A DNA stretch of 64,000 bases from positions 14,461,289 to 14,525,288 of the forward strand of contig NC_045146.1 of assembly GCF_008831285.2 (NCBI RefSeq). Direction: 5' to 3'. Shown piece by piece: positions 27,358 to 39,528 of the stretch (its first letter is position 1; each line of letters opens with the position of its first letter). The DNA comes from Nymphaea colorata (Eukaryota; Streptophyta; Magnoliopsida; Nymphaeales; Nymphaeaceae). A program made the position numbers and the translations under genes. Under the pieces are notes generated by a model. It did no database searches. It was not told the DNA's origin and saw only the letters and a program-made list of their open reading frames with translations.

Positions 27358-30300
27358 ATTTCAATATCAGGAAAGCATCTCATGAATAAATTACCGGCAT
27401 TATCAGCTGGCCTGGCTCCAAAATGCTGATAATACTGAGATATTTTCAAAATTTTGCTGATATTGTTGACTGCACTTCTAATAAATGGTGCTAGATCTAA
27501 GGTTGAAAAGATTGGGTGTTGTTCATGTGTGCCTGAAATTTTGTAAATTAGGAAACATATTGGAACTCTTGAGTATATCATGGAGTTCCATTTCTTCATA
27601 ATGTTGTTCATTTTTGGTCTTGATTGGCGTTTCTTTCTTACCCTTGCTGACATTGTGTCATCCAGGTTGCTACCCAAAACTGTTGCTAGCATTTTGGCAG
27701 TTCCTGAAACAAGAGAGTATATTCTTTCCCATCATGATGCCTCAGAAGTTCTTAGAGATGCATTTTATCAAACGGAAGCAGCTATGAGTCATGAATATGA
27801 GGTTTTATTTCTCACTTTGTCATGTTCATAATGCCTTTCAATCTGACAGATTTCTGCTTGTGTGTGTTCTATGGGTGTCATTCTGCAAACATGTCATGGG
27901 TCAATGTTGTTTTTGCATCCATCTGGAGATATTAAAGTGGCTCAATGATGAAGTAATCCTTCTGTATGTGTTAAGTTGAAATGCATAGCATGAGTATGAT
28001 GAAAAGTATGAACCTGGAAATGTTGACTGAACGTACAAAGATGGAAAATGTGAGATAAAAGATTTATATCTTAAGGAATTGTACAGAATAATTGTCTTGT
28101 GCAGTGGGAAAGGGGAATCTCTTCCGCAGTGAGACACAGGGAGGGAGTCACGTCATCCTTTCCTCCCCACTGCTCAAGATGTTGGGAGTTGGATAATGTG
28201 ACTGAGGGTGAGGAAAAGTATAGAAAACTCAAAACAAAATCCAACTGTTTAAATTTGAGTCCCTTTTTTCTTTTTTTGACATTCCTGAGGAAGACCGCAT
28301 ACACACACACAAAAATGCGAAGGAGAGAGGGGAAAGAGGTTTTCAAACTTCTCAGTGTCGTGTTGAAGGGCATATGGATGTCACTTTGGTGATGAAGGAA
28401 CAAATTACCATGGCGTCCCAAATAAAATTAGGTTAGGTTCTTGGCAAATGAATAAACATGGCAGACTTTAGAGATGTTCAATATACTGTTAGGAGCATGA
28501 GCAAGTTGCAGATCCAATGTTTGAAACAGCTACACATGCTTGTTTATTTGTGTGGGACTCCACACAGACTTATAATTTGGTTAGACTGGACTATCTGGTT
28601 GTCATGTGGTCTGAAGCCTCTGAATCTATATGCTAGCTTGAAGTCATACCAGAAATACCCAGAAAAGGTGTATCCAAAATACCAGCAGAGGGGATGGGAG
28701 AAAATTGCAAATGAAACTTGTCATGGTAGCTGATCAATATACACATAGTTGCTCAAGGAGTGACAATTAAACAACTTGCTGTTGTTAATAAAAGGTGCCA
28801 CAACTGTTGAAGGTGCTGCACCATCCTCTCACCAAACCTTCTCACTTAACATGGCACTAGTCGCAGAGGATCTGTTCCTTGAAACTCCAAACTTCCTCTT
28901 TGTGGTCCCTGGGCATCCTTTATGTGTCTGAACTCCTTATGTCTTACATTTGCTCATATATCATATGAACTCGCTGCAAGAAGATAACCTAGTGCCCAAG
29001 TATCCTTTGCTTGCTTGGTGACAGCCACTGCAAATGCTTCATCTTGGTTCCTTGGTGGTAAGCTCAAGAACAACTTGAGTAAGAGTAGATGCAGCAGCTG
29101 CGTGATCTATGCATTGTCACAGATAATGCGAGATTTTCAAAAGTCTCACGATATTTATGAGAAAATAAAATTAAAAAAAAAGAAAAAAAATCACAAGATT
29201 TTGAAAAACTTGGGAATTTACTTCGAATTTATCATGATTTTTCCCAGATTTTCATATTTTTTATTATTTTTTATTTTTTAAACGTTTTTTATGATTTTTA
29301 TTTTATTAATTATTGTCGAAATTTTTCCGTGATTTACCCAATCGTTGCAAATTAACCAAGAAAAACCTTGCCGAGATTTTCCCGAAAACGATATTTGTGA
29401 CAATGGAACTGTGGAATGTCACACCCATATTAGATATATCATACTTGAGATGCAATTGTCAGCTTCAATGTAATTCTCCACACATATCCTGTGATCCTTG
29501 CATTCCATGATTTTTGTATCTCGTATTAGTCTTGCATAAATTTGTCATCTTGGTGATAGAGAAGGCAGCTTTGAACCAGTTAATGTTGTGTGGGTTGAGT
29601 TCTTGCTTAAATAGTTAGTCAAGTAAGATGCAGGCATCTTTGGCTTCTTAAACTTCATTAGTTCAGCATAGTTGCTTGGTTCATCCGGTGAAGCATCCTA
29701 GTTTTTTACCAACTTCAGAAGTAAAATAAAGAACTGATGTGAGAAGTGGAGGAAGTAGAAAGCAAGAAACTCTAAAACTTTCAGTAAGTGGGAACTTTAG
29801 AAAAACCAGAAGCCAACCTCGAATGAAGCCACAAGTTAAATAAAGAAATGAAGCAATGGTAGAAAATGGAATACATGGAAAACATGCTTGAGATCAACTT
29901 GAAGCAAACAAGAAGTGAATATTTCTCACTTTGAACTACCTGGACATCCATGCAAGAACCCCTCAAATTAAAAATCTACCGTGTCACATGAAGCAATGAT
30001 TTGAAGTCACCTCCTTGTGGCAGTCTTCACTCGGGCACCATCTTCATACTTGTATAGAAGGGAAGAGGGAGAGAGAGAAAATCATAAATATTCTTCCGCA
30101 TTTTTAATGTGTAAGAAAGGCAATGTTATCATGTTAGTTTCTTTTTAGGAATTATACATGCCTTCAATGCCCTTATGTAAAAGAAATAGCTACAGCTACC
30201 AAAAGAAAAACTGGCGACTGAAACAATTTAAGTGCCTGTGCTCCTGTCCGCACATGTACACTATAAAAGGCATAGTTTCAACTTGCCATGCTGGTACAAG

Positions 30301-32009
30301 TTGGTGCTTGATGAAAGTTAATACTTAATAGATTGTGTGCACACTTATGTGTAGAAGAGGTGGTTATGCAATTATAGATCTTTAGGGATATTTGAGACGG
30401 AAGATGATGCAATAACTTGTGAATCCTGCATTATCCTGCAGATCTTGTAATCCAAACGTCATTCTGTACAAAGTTTAGCTCTAAACAGGGTTTTTGAAAA
30501 ATTTCTGAAATGAACACATGGAAATTTTCTAGGCAACAAATTTTCTCCATTTAGGTGCTGCTATTTTATAGTGAGGCTCATAGGTAGATGGAGTTGAATT
30601 TCCTTTTCCTTTGAGCCAAGCATCAATCATATTTATACTTAGGGGATTTTCTTTTTACTCTATATGTTGCCCCAGTCATTAAGCTTTTGTTTCAATTGAT
30701 AAGTGATAATACTTTTTCCTTTCCTTTAGGGTTGTTGTGCAACTGTTCTCTTGGTTTGGTCTGATCTACATGAAGGCTTCTTTGCACAGTGTGCAAATGT
30801 TGGCGATTCAGCTTGTATTCTCAAGTAGGTGGTTGACTCATTCTGAAGTCGCTTGAAAAACAATTCTTGCAAACTATTTCTGCATTGACACTGTGGTGGT
30901 GTTTCGGCTCCTCTTATCTGTTCTATTTATGCAGCATATTCCACTGGTTGGTTTAAATCTGTCAGTATTTTGTCTCCTTGGTCATTAGATGTGTTAAGTT
31001 TACACATGTTCTTGGTTTTGAAAGGTTGGTTTCATTTTGTAGCAGAAAGTTATCTTTTTTTAGTCAAATTGACTGGAGAACAAAAAATTCATGCCTTCCA
31101 AGTCTGGTCTACTGAGTCATGCCCATTGTTGCATGCTCCGATGCACTTTGATAATGTCCCAAAGAATTTTGATCCTTGAGAATCTCAAAATATCTGGAGA
31201 TGTAACCAATTATATGTTTTAGAAAGTCAGGTGGGGAGGCTCCTGTATGTACCTTGGTTATAAAGTGATGTTGCAAAGGTAGTGTTTATCAGATATGCAC
31301 ATGAGATGGTTAATCGGATGTAGGTAACCTTTTAGTATAACATATGCCTCAGTTTTTCTGATCATTTACATCTGAAGTATGTTTCAAGAAGCCTGTTTGT
31401 GGGGAAGTTCCAATTAAGAAGCAACATTGCATTTATAAATGAGAAGTAAAAGAATCAAGATTTTTGCTACTGGTAAATACAAACCTAAGAAAAGTAATTC
31501 TGAATCTGCATGTCATGGTTCTTGGAGAAAGGTTACAATTCCTCTGAAATGTTCTTGTTAGCATGCATTGTAAAAGAAGAAAAGGCATATTATATTGCTA
31601 AATGAAAAATCAAATACCTTCTCATGTAAATGGTGGAAAGTATTGCTTATTCGGACGTGATGTTGTGGTTTGGAAATACAGCTTATAGTTTATGGCCTCA
31701 GTTTCCCAAAGTATTTCTCCTTGCTTCTGTTCCCCACTAATTTGTCTTGATAAAGGTCTAGATTTTGATATTGGGTATTGCCTTCTCACAAATCCAAAGC
31801 AAGGAAACCTTTCAAGAAAGGGGTATCTTTGGGGTTATGCACTGGGGATGATTAAAACAGGGTGCAGTTAACATGCACATTTCAGCTCAGTGCATTCAAA
31901 GTGCCCAAAGAACTCTGTGGTGTCCCTCATTGAAAAAGATCATCTGCTTCTGGATCTTGATTTTTTGCTTTATTTCCAACTTTCCAGCTTGGGCAGCACC
32001 GATCATGAT

Positions 32010-32040
<31 letters not shown>

Positions 32041-33726
32041 GGAGTGGGAGATGTCCCGTACTAGTTTGTTTTTGGTTACTTTTCTTTGTATTGCACTTTG
32101 GAGTTTGGATTCTTCATCTGACTTTAGTTGCCATTTATTGTTTATCATCTAAGCTTTTATTCCTTAATTGACAGAAGAATTGTAGTTAGGAATGATTTCC
32201 AAGGTTTATCTAATTTTGGTCTATTTTAATGTGACAGCATTGATGGAAGGCAGAACCTTATGACAGAAGATCATCGATTAACAAGTGAGTCTGAAAGGAC
32301 TCGTTTAACAAAAATGGGAGGCCCATTAAGAGATGGTGAAACACGTCTTTGCGGTGAAGACTCTTAGCTGTCGATGTGTTCTATTCAATATTCATGGTTT
32401 TGTGCGCTTAATGTCCTTCCCTTACTTGTGCAGGTCTAAATATAGCAAGGATGCTTGGTGACAAGTTTCTAAAAGAGCAAGATTTGCGCTTTAGTTCGTT
32501 GCCACATATTAGTCAAGTTTTACACATAACGAGAACGAGCAAGGCCTTTGCCCTCTTAGCAAGGTGTGTTGCATAACTTGGTATCATTGACTTTCTTTTA
32601 GCCTTATTTGTAAGTAATGAATTGTTGTGCTAATATGCTGCTGTTGGTCCTACATGTTATATTATTAATTCGAAGTGTCATGTTCTATGAAAAATGACTA
32701 CCCATTCGTTAAATTAGCTCAAGTCTGGGTGGTCTTTATGAATGCATCTGAAATACAAATGGGATGCAGGTAAAACTTAGAAATGTGCACAAGTAAAATG
32801 TGTTTGTCATCCTAGAATTTCTAGAGAGAGAAAACATATGACAATGAAATGGAGCCCATGTGTGGTGGCTCTGGGAAGAGATTCTATTGAAAATCTAGGG
32901 GGTGAAAAGAATTCCTTTAGAGGCCTTCCTCTGGAAAGTCAAGAAGAAAGAGGCAGGAAAGGCTTGATAGCTTATTACTCAAGCGCTTAAAATTTTTTGT
33001 TTTATTTTTCATTTTTATTCTTTTCCTGTGGATATCTGTTATTGTTATCTATTCTGTTTGCGATAGCTTCTTTGCCTCACTTTTTTCTAAAGGCTCATAT
33101 TTTATTCATCGAGTTTTTGTTGTTGAAGTTGATCCCTCCTCCATGATCCTTTTTTGGTCACAAGATTTGGATGACCACTTGACTCCTGAGTGCAGTTGAG
33201 CTTTACAGGGTCCTTGTCCAGCTAAGGACCTGATGCATCAAAGTGTGGGTTTGCATGTCAGGGGACTTGCTTGACATGGTTAGAGCAAGTTCTGTTCATA
33301 TCTCTATCATATACATGGACTTTTTCTGCCTAATATTCAGCCCCAACTCTGACTGACTGCAGTGGCCATTTTTTTGCTGATTATGCGAGGCATAGTTTCA
33401 TACTATTTTTGCTGTTCTTTATTGCAGCGATGGCCTTTGGGACGTTCTTAGCATAAAGAAAGCAAACCAACTAATTCTTCAGGTAATTAATTTTGTGCCA
33501 TTCTCGAACTTTGAAGTTTGAACTATAATTATTGCATTCGAATAAAATGATTCTGGGATGGCATGTGCAGTACAGAGAAACATATGACGTAGCAGATCAA
33601 GAGAATATAGCAGAGTTGATAGCTAAGTTAGTGTTGAACGAAGCAAGAACTTTGAGAACCAAAGATAATACATCTGTCATATACTTAGATTTCAGTACAA
33701 ACAGAACATCGTGTTGTAGAATCTGA
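19477..33726 (+). CDS. KAPP: Kinase-associated protein phosphatase (FHA + PP2C)
   Basis: Exons: 19477-19596, 21381-21567, 21682-21873, 22006-22181, 22296-22454, 24241-24384, 24451-24512, 27666-27801, 30730-30824, 32238-32353, 32434-32563, 33428-33482 and 33571-33726; all phases agree, giving 575 aa. KAPP is a membrane-anchored type 2C phosphatase. It binds phosphorylated receptor-like kinases (CLV1, HAESA and others) through its FHA domain and damps their signalling. Visible features: N-terminal hydrophobic signal anchor (about residues 6-28); FHA domain (about 172-270) with GR at 199-200, SGKH and GSLNGT; PP2C domain with MED, FDGHGG (D334), GDSAC, EDHR, DGLWD (507-511) and KDNTS (D556). These are the expected metal-binding residues. 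The family length is about 580 aa. The exon 3/4 junction is uncertain: an alternative (exon 3 ending 21860, exon 4 starting 21972) keeps frame and gives 582 aa. Several introns are 1.4-3.2 kb and contain repeats. Confidence 0.93.
25178..25271. repeat. 37-bp tandem repeat plus perfect 16-bp inverted repeat
   Basis: A 37-bp unit starting GCCTCAATGCAGG occurs at 25178 and 25215. The second copy ends in GATGTTCCATGATATG (25234-25249), which is followed after a 6-base loop by its exact reverse complement (25256-25271). The first copy can pair with the same arm, so two alternative stems are possible. Confidence 0.95.
27279..27354. repeat. Compound (AC)n(AT)n microsatellite
   Basis: About 39 bases of AC repeats run, after a single G, into about 36 bases of AT repeats. 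Confidence 0.97.
27802..30729. other. KAPP intron 8 (2.9 kb)
   Basis: No coding sequence that I can support. A very A/T-rich segment (about 29160-29400) has recurring GATTTT/TTTTTATT words. No intact element was recognised. Confidence 0.6.
30825..32237. other. KAPP intron 9 (1.4 kb)
   Basis: Non-coding. It holds an (AT)n microsatellite at 32011-32037 shortly before the acceptor site. Confidence 0.6.
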
Positions 33727-33850
33727 CAGCTCAATTAAATGGAAAATGGCTGCATGTCCTCCTCCAGAGGTGTAAATATTTGTTCTAGTATATTTTGTTT
33801 CATTTTCATTTTTCCTTTATGTTTTGCTAGCCTCGAGCATGATGAGAACA

Positions 33851-33856
33851 AATAAA
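33851..33856 (+). other. Putative polyadenylation signal of KAPP
   Basis: AATAAA lies 125 bases after the KAPP stop codon, a plausible 3' UTR position. It also sits just before the 127-bp tandem duplication. Confidence 0.4.
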
Positions 33857-33889
33857 TGATTGATAGCAAGTGCATTAAGGTTCCTATTC

Positions 33890-34143
33890 GGAAAGGTTGG
33901 CCTGGTGATCTGAAATTTTTTTGAGACAGCTTAGTTTTTGACTCTGAAAAGGTTAGCAACAAAAATGTTGTACCTAATTTGTTATGTCCATGATGCATTT
34001 GCTTGGGCAAAGAATAGGAAAGGTTGGCCTGGTGATTTGAAATTTTTTTGAGATGGCTAAGTTTTTTACCTTGAAAATGTTAGCAACAAAAATGTTATAC
34101 CTAATTTGTTATGTCCATGATGCATTTGGTTGGGCAAAGAGTT
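33890..34143. repeat. Tandem duplication, two copies of about 127 bp
   Basis: The unit starting GGAAAGGTTGGCCTGGTGAT occurs at 33890 and again at 34017 with few differences. Both copies share GAAATTTTTTTGAGA, GTTAGCAACAAAAATGTT and CCTAATTTGTTATGTCCATG. It lies about 160 bases after the KAPP stop, so it may fall in or next to the 3' UTR. Confidence 0.95.
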
Positions 34144-37098
34144 GGCCAATTGTTGGGTCATAGCAAAATTGGCTTGTAAGTTCTGAGTGTTGAGATATGA
34201 GCTTGGGGCAAGTGTAGATGTTCTTTTGGGTCAGTATTCAGAGAGTGGTGCTATGTAGGCGTAAGGTTTGGTTTGTGTTTATTCTGCAAAGTTGTGATTC
34301 ATGAACTTCTGTTTAGTTGTGTCTCTTGAACTCAAGCGAGTTTAAGGAGTGATCTGTACCTGGTTCCTTAAAGACCAATTGGTTTGAGAGCTGCCGTTCT
34401 AAAAGCTCGCTGCACAGGTTCAATAGAAAACCACATGGAGTTTAATAAAACCCACAGCACATCATTTCTTCATTTACTGTGTCTTACCGAATCGTTAGGT
34501 TTATTAGGTATTACATCTACAATGATGTACCAATCTTAAGAAATAAGGAAAACTGTAAGGGGACAGATTATAGTGGGATATAATTTTTTGGGTACAGTTG
34601 GAGTATGGTTGGCTCATATTATAGTTTGCATTCCTTTGTTAAAAGGCCGTCTTTTCATAAAAAATCTGATCTGATAAAATGAGCAAAGGCACAGTTCTCA
34701 TCGATCAGAGCCAAAGAATGATCGTGTGGTAGATCCGAATGTTTCCATTGTTGCTAAATCATATGTAAATACCTAGGGGGTCTCGTATCCTTTTTCAGAA
34801 AAGGAAAGGAAAAGGAAACGGCGACTATTCCTAGGTACCGTCAGTATTCAAGTAGATGGCTACCCATGTAACCCAGATTAATATTATATTCATGTTTTAC
34901 CCATTGTTAAGAGAATGATCCTTCATTGGATGGGTGTGAGTACTGGCGTAATGTAATTGCACGTCTTTTGTTGCAGTAAAAATATATTTTGAGGTGTTTT
35001 TTCCTGGGCCAAATCCTAAAAATAGTTCTCAGAGCAGTTCATTTTGATGTCAAAATTAGACGTCAAATCTTGCTGAAGGATCTAAGATTTTCCTCAAACC
35101 TTTTATTTATATATCTCAATTTACTGGTCAGAATAAGATTATAAAAGTTTGAAAATAATTTGAACTGTTAAAAGGCTGAAATAACACAAGAAATTCACAA
35201 AAAAAATTGTTGCTCTTCCTTGTCCTTGTCCCCATGCCCACGCACCCTATTGGTGAAGAATATGGCTTGTCCAATAAGAACCACGACTCTTTCAGTGTTC
35301 CAATCCTCAGCCCTGGGATGCTTCCAGTTCATCAGTGAGACCAGTTGACATTATTTGCTCTTTTTGTCATATCCATCCTTCACTATGCGGCATCAACTCC
35401 ATTGTCGACATGTTCTAAAATGAACACTTTTTCTTTACCCTGTCCATGGGTACAAGCTTACCTCGGTAACAATGGACTTATGGTGTTCAAAAATTACTGG
35501 CATTTGAATCTATTTATGTCGCTTCCTCTCTTTTTCTTTTCTAAGGGCAGTTGTGCTTTTTTCATTACAGTAAACGGGCGTACCTCCTATGGTTGCTCCT
35601 AATGGAAAATATTTATGAGAAAATGTAACCGTGTGGATGTATATTATTAGAACGGTGAAGTCAAAAAATAACGATAGATTTATCAATAACTGTATGGTAA
35701 GGGATGAAAATTAAGATGACACATGAATCTAAAGAATATAAGAAGGGCTTTCTAAGATCCGAGGTGACATGAGCACCCTGTGGATTTGAAATCAGTGGAT
35801 ATCAGATCGGAACCTTTTGCACTACTGGAGATTAACAACATAACCAACACCACTGGCGTCTTGGTAGATGAACCCATCGTAGTAGGTATTATGTCGATGT
35901 CCTTTTCTTTATTTCTACACCAGTATAAGTTTGCCTTATAGAATTCCAATCAATGATTTATTAACCCACGATTAGAATAGAAACAAACATCTTACGGGAA
36001 TCACTTGACCAGTGAATTTACTATTTAAACTAAATGATTATATCAGCAGGCCAAACTTTTCTCCATGCCCTTCAAAATAGAAACCCTCATTTTGACAGTC
36101 CTGAGATACGTCAACCAAGGCAACCTGAGATCGGTGGGGATCTGGAAACCTGGATCTCTCAAGGGCAAGCATCCCTGATGTAGAAATCTCCAGGATCAAT
36201 GGTTTTGTGTAAGTGGATCCACAGTTTTTCAATGTAAAACGGATCAAAAACCATGGATTTAAAATTCACTTTAAACAAACGGTGGATATCTCTCAGCGCG
36301 AGCTATCCAAAAAGATTGGTCTAAGGGTTGCTTCTTCAACAAATCGAAAATTTGGGCCAACCCAAATTGCTTAGCAATAAGAAATGATTCAAAATGGAGA
36401 CAATTTTTCAAGGCATCCGACTGTAGATTACTGCGCTTAATAAAAGACATCATATCCACTTTCCTCCTCCGGAACTCATTGAGGCGAACTTGACTATTCC
36501 TCAATACAAGATTCACGAACACAGCTACATCCTTCAGGTGCCATATCCAACAACATCGAACTTGAAACATTCTGACCCCACAATGCCTCAAAACGATTAA
36601 CAAAGTAGACCATTGCCTTTTTAGCTAATCAATCTTAACTCATGTTTAGAGGTTAGGAAAAAGAAAAAAGAAGCGTCTATGGCAAATGATCTTGTGCTTC
36701 CAGACGATGGTGGAATTCAAAACGCAGCCATCGATCTTGTAGCCAATTTGTCAATCGTGCAAGCACGCCATATCTACGTCGACATATTTGAATTTTCAGG
36801 AAGAAAGAGAACCTCTTACTTTGGAGCTCGAGTCGCCTGTTAAACGGCAGGATGGTGGGGCCTACAGCCCGCGCACATTTCTAGCGGTCGTCTGGAAGAC
36901 AAACATGGTAATTCAACTGCGAAAATCCAAATTGAAAGTGAAAGGAAGTCCATCACTAGCCGTTACGCGCAATATTAGACCGTTACAGAGAGAGCGAGAG
37001 ATCTCTACCATGTTGCACTAAATTGGGAACTAGTAGAAGTAGCAGTCTCCTAGGCTGTTTGAATATCTGAATACCACCCGGTCGGTGTAGAAGAAGAG
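34144..37098. other. Intergenic region between KAPP and TANGLED
   Basis: No supported gene. A minus-strand ORF of 110 codons (36603-36271) is unrecognised and not backed by splice or promoter signals. The last few hundred bases before 37099 are likely TANGLED promoter and leader and include a short GA run near 36990. Confidence 0.5.
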
Positions 37099-38910
37099 AT
37101 GGTGGCTAAATCGCCCACAAAGGATGAAAAGAAAATGGCCGTGCTCAATCCGAATCTCGTCCGGGAGACCGTGAAGAAGGTAGGGGAGAGGAGAGAAGTC
37201 CGGTACAGAGGTTGCTTTAGCATTCTTCTTGAATAGTTTGTAAAGTCTTGTTGTTGTTGTTGTTGTGCATCTGAAGGTTGATAGAGCGATGGCCAGATTG
37301 CAAGAACTGCAATTTGCTGTAACGGGAGGCAATAAAGTGATTTCTGGTGTAACACTCAGTCCCAGGAGCACCAGAGGGTACATAAGAACCAGTATGAGAT
37401 GCAAGCAGGAATCCCTCAGGTTTGACAATGGCATATACCTTCAGAACAAGAAGCTGGAGTTTTTTTTTCCCTTCTGTGGCTTTCATCTTCAGTTTACTTA
37501 TTTTTCTTCATTTTTTACATTTTATCTTCCTCTTTGCGGTTCAAGGATCCGGAACTCCTCCGCCAGAAGAGGTGCGACTTCGAAGATAGCTCCATGTTCT
37601 AGCGGTATGTCAGTGTCATTGTTTAGTTGAATAATTTCTTTCCCTTCCTTGCAATCTTTTCGCTAGGTTTCTCTATCTCGTTGTTTAGAGAGGTGGTGAT
37701 TGGTTTCCCTGAAACAGGTGAATGGCGGAGAATGTCGTTGCCGGCAATGCTGATTGGTGAGACGGTGGGAGAGATTCTTCAGGCGAGTAAATTTGCAAAA
37801 GATGTTGTGGATGCTGTTTCCGGGGCGCTTTCGCTTAACGGGAGTGGTGCAGACGATCCCAAAACGCCTATCTCTGCCGGAGCCAAGGTGGCCACTAACA
37901 CCAACTTGGACAAGCGAGAGCTTCAAATGAAAAGGAAGAGGGAGAAGCAGAAAAGCAGCAGCCGAGGTTCCCCTGGTGGTGGTGGTGGTGGTGGGAGATC
38001 GCCAACCACGGCGACGACGAGGAGAAGAAAAGCTCACACTCGAATAAACTTTGGAGCCACCGGCGCTGGAAACGAAAAAGAGAGATGTCCACCGACGGCG
38101 AAAAGGGAAAACCATTCTGTTCAACGAGTTTCGCCAAGAGGCAGGCCCTGGGCTGGCAAGGCAGTTCTGTTTCCCAACCCCACGTTTCTCTCCGCCGGCA
38201 CCTCTTCTCCTCCTTCCTCTTCCCGCAATCTCAAACCTGCCTGCAAAACAAGGTCTCCTGTGACGGCAGCAAGCAGTAAGGTGGGCGTGTTGCATGATGC
38301 TCCTGCACTGCATCCGCCTCACAAGTTCGCAATCAAATCACCATCAACATTAGCGTCAAAATTCGCCGTGAAGATCAAGTCCCCTCCCGTTTCCGTCGTT
38401 TCTCTTTCCCCACAGTCAAGATCGGCACAAAAGAAGAAGAAATCATCTCCTCCGCCGACGAAGAACAAAGGTAACAATATGCCAAGGATATCCAAGGCCA
38501 CCAAATTGCGCCTATCGCTATCTCCGTCCAATTTTGCAAAGAGGTTAGCATCTCCGATGAAGATCATCTCCCCGTCGGTTCGACGGGCGAAATCCCCAAC
38601 TTCGCCGACCGCGAGAATCACGCCTTCGAAGAAGAAATCCCCGCAGCCTCGTCCTCCTTCTCAGATGATGATGACGATGATGTCCAGCTCTGCGAAGTTT
38701 CGCAGGTCTTTCTCGCCGTCGAATCTGGCTAAGAGGTTTGCTTCACCGCTGAAGAACAGGACCACCAACCGTTCTTCCCTTCCAACAGACAAGAATCCAA
38801 ACATGGGGATTCCCGTTCCAGCGATTACCAGCCGACCGAGTTGCTGCCTAAAACAGAGACCACCACCTTCGGTAAAGTTATTGAGCGCGTCGATGGTTGC
38901 TGATCATTGA
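37099..38910 (+). CDS. TAN1: TANGLED, microtubule-binding division-plane protein
   Basis: Exons: 37099-37179, 37277-37419, 37546-37604 and 37718-38910; together 492 codons (491 aa), in phase throughout. TANGLED binds microtubules, marks the cortical division site and guides the phragmoplast with POK kinesins. Family-specific segments seen: [13 protein letters not shown] (exon 1/2 junction), [14 protein letters not shown] and RCKQESLRI (exon 2/3), and [16 protein letters not shown] with EILQAS (start of exon 4). The rest is highly basic and rich in Ser, Pro and Lys, as expected for a microtubule binder. It has a run of seven glycines near residue 180 and two copies of an SPSN-AKR-ASP-K motif (about residues 353-376 and 419-440). 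The length matches the roughly 476-aa Arabidopsis protein. An ATG at 37627 opens a longer frame into exon 4 but starts inside intron 3 and is rejected. Confidence 0.92.
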
Positions 38911-39111
38911 AGGGGTGTCGTTTGGACATTTACTTGATGTCTGTACCTGAGAGGGGGCGAAAAGACGGAAGCTTTTACTTAGACGCTGGAGTCGATTTTC
39001 TCTCAACTTGTTTTCCTTTTCTCTTTGGATAATCCCGGCCACTGGTATAAATTCATTGTTGTACATCTAAAGAGCATTTTTTCCGCTTTGTTACTAAAGC
39101 GTTAAAGAGTA

Positions 39112-39117
39112 AATAAA
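39112..39117 (+). other. Putative polyadenylation signal of TANGLED
   Basis: AATAAA about 200 bases after the stop codon. Confidence 0.4.
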
Positions 39118-39362
39118 CCCGTGGAGAAGAGGTGGAACGTGTTCTCTTTACTCTGATCTGGTCGCTTCCCATCTAAAATGATTCTCTCTCTCTCTCTCTA
39201 ATGGTTACCAAACAAGAATGCAGAAATCAGTAGTTAAGATGAGCTACGGAACCAAAACTGCACATTTACCACGCTGGATTCATTATTTACGCGTCCAAAT
39301 AAAGAAACCATTACAGAACTTATCTCTGTTCTGTGGAGGACAGAACATGAAATGAATAATCT

Positions 39363-39368
39363 TTTATT
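39363..39368 (-). other. Putative polyadenylation signal of CSP41a
   Basis: TTTATT on the + strand reads AATAAA on the minus strand, about 160 bases after the CSP41a stop. The TANGLED and CSP41a genes converge here. Confidence 0.35.
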
Positions 39369-39528
39369 TTTCATTTTTCCATGTATTTAGGAGATAAGGT
39401 CATCACAATCTCGATGGATCTGAAAGTGAAAATCAATCGGTTCAGGGAATTATTGGGACAAGAAGGCGACGAGTGCACAACATCATGAACCACCAGAAAT
39501 TAAGAGGTGATCCAAAAGATCGCATGGA

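Larger units (their letters stand above)
24513..27665. other. KAPP intron 7 (3.15 kb)
   Basis: Long intron with no coding potential that I can support. It contains a 37-bp tandem duplication with an adjacent perfect hairpin (25178-25271) and an (AC)n(AT)n microsatellite (27279-27354). Confidence 0.7.

Noticed and set aside
27213-27692. 159-codon minus-strand ORF
   Set aside because: Its middle is the translated (AC)n(AT)n microsatellite, and the rest lies across the KAPP intron 7/exon 8 boundary on the opposite strand.
37627-37717. Start of TANGLED exon 4 taken as an ATG at 37627
   Set aside because: This part lies in intron 3. The conserved [10 protein letters not shown] segment begins right after the acceptor at 37717, and the upstream exons carry the conserved TANGLED N-terminus.
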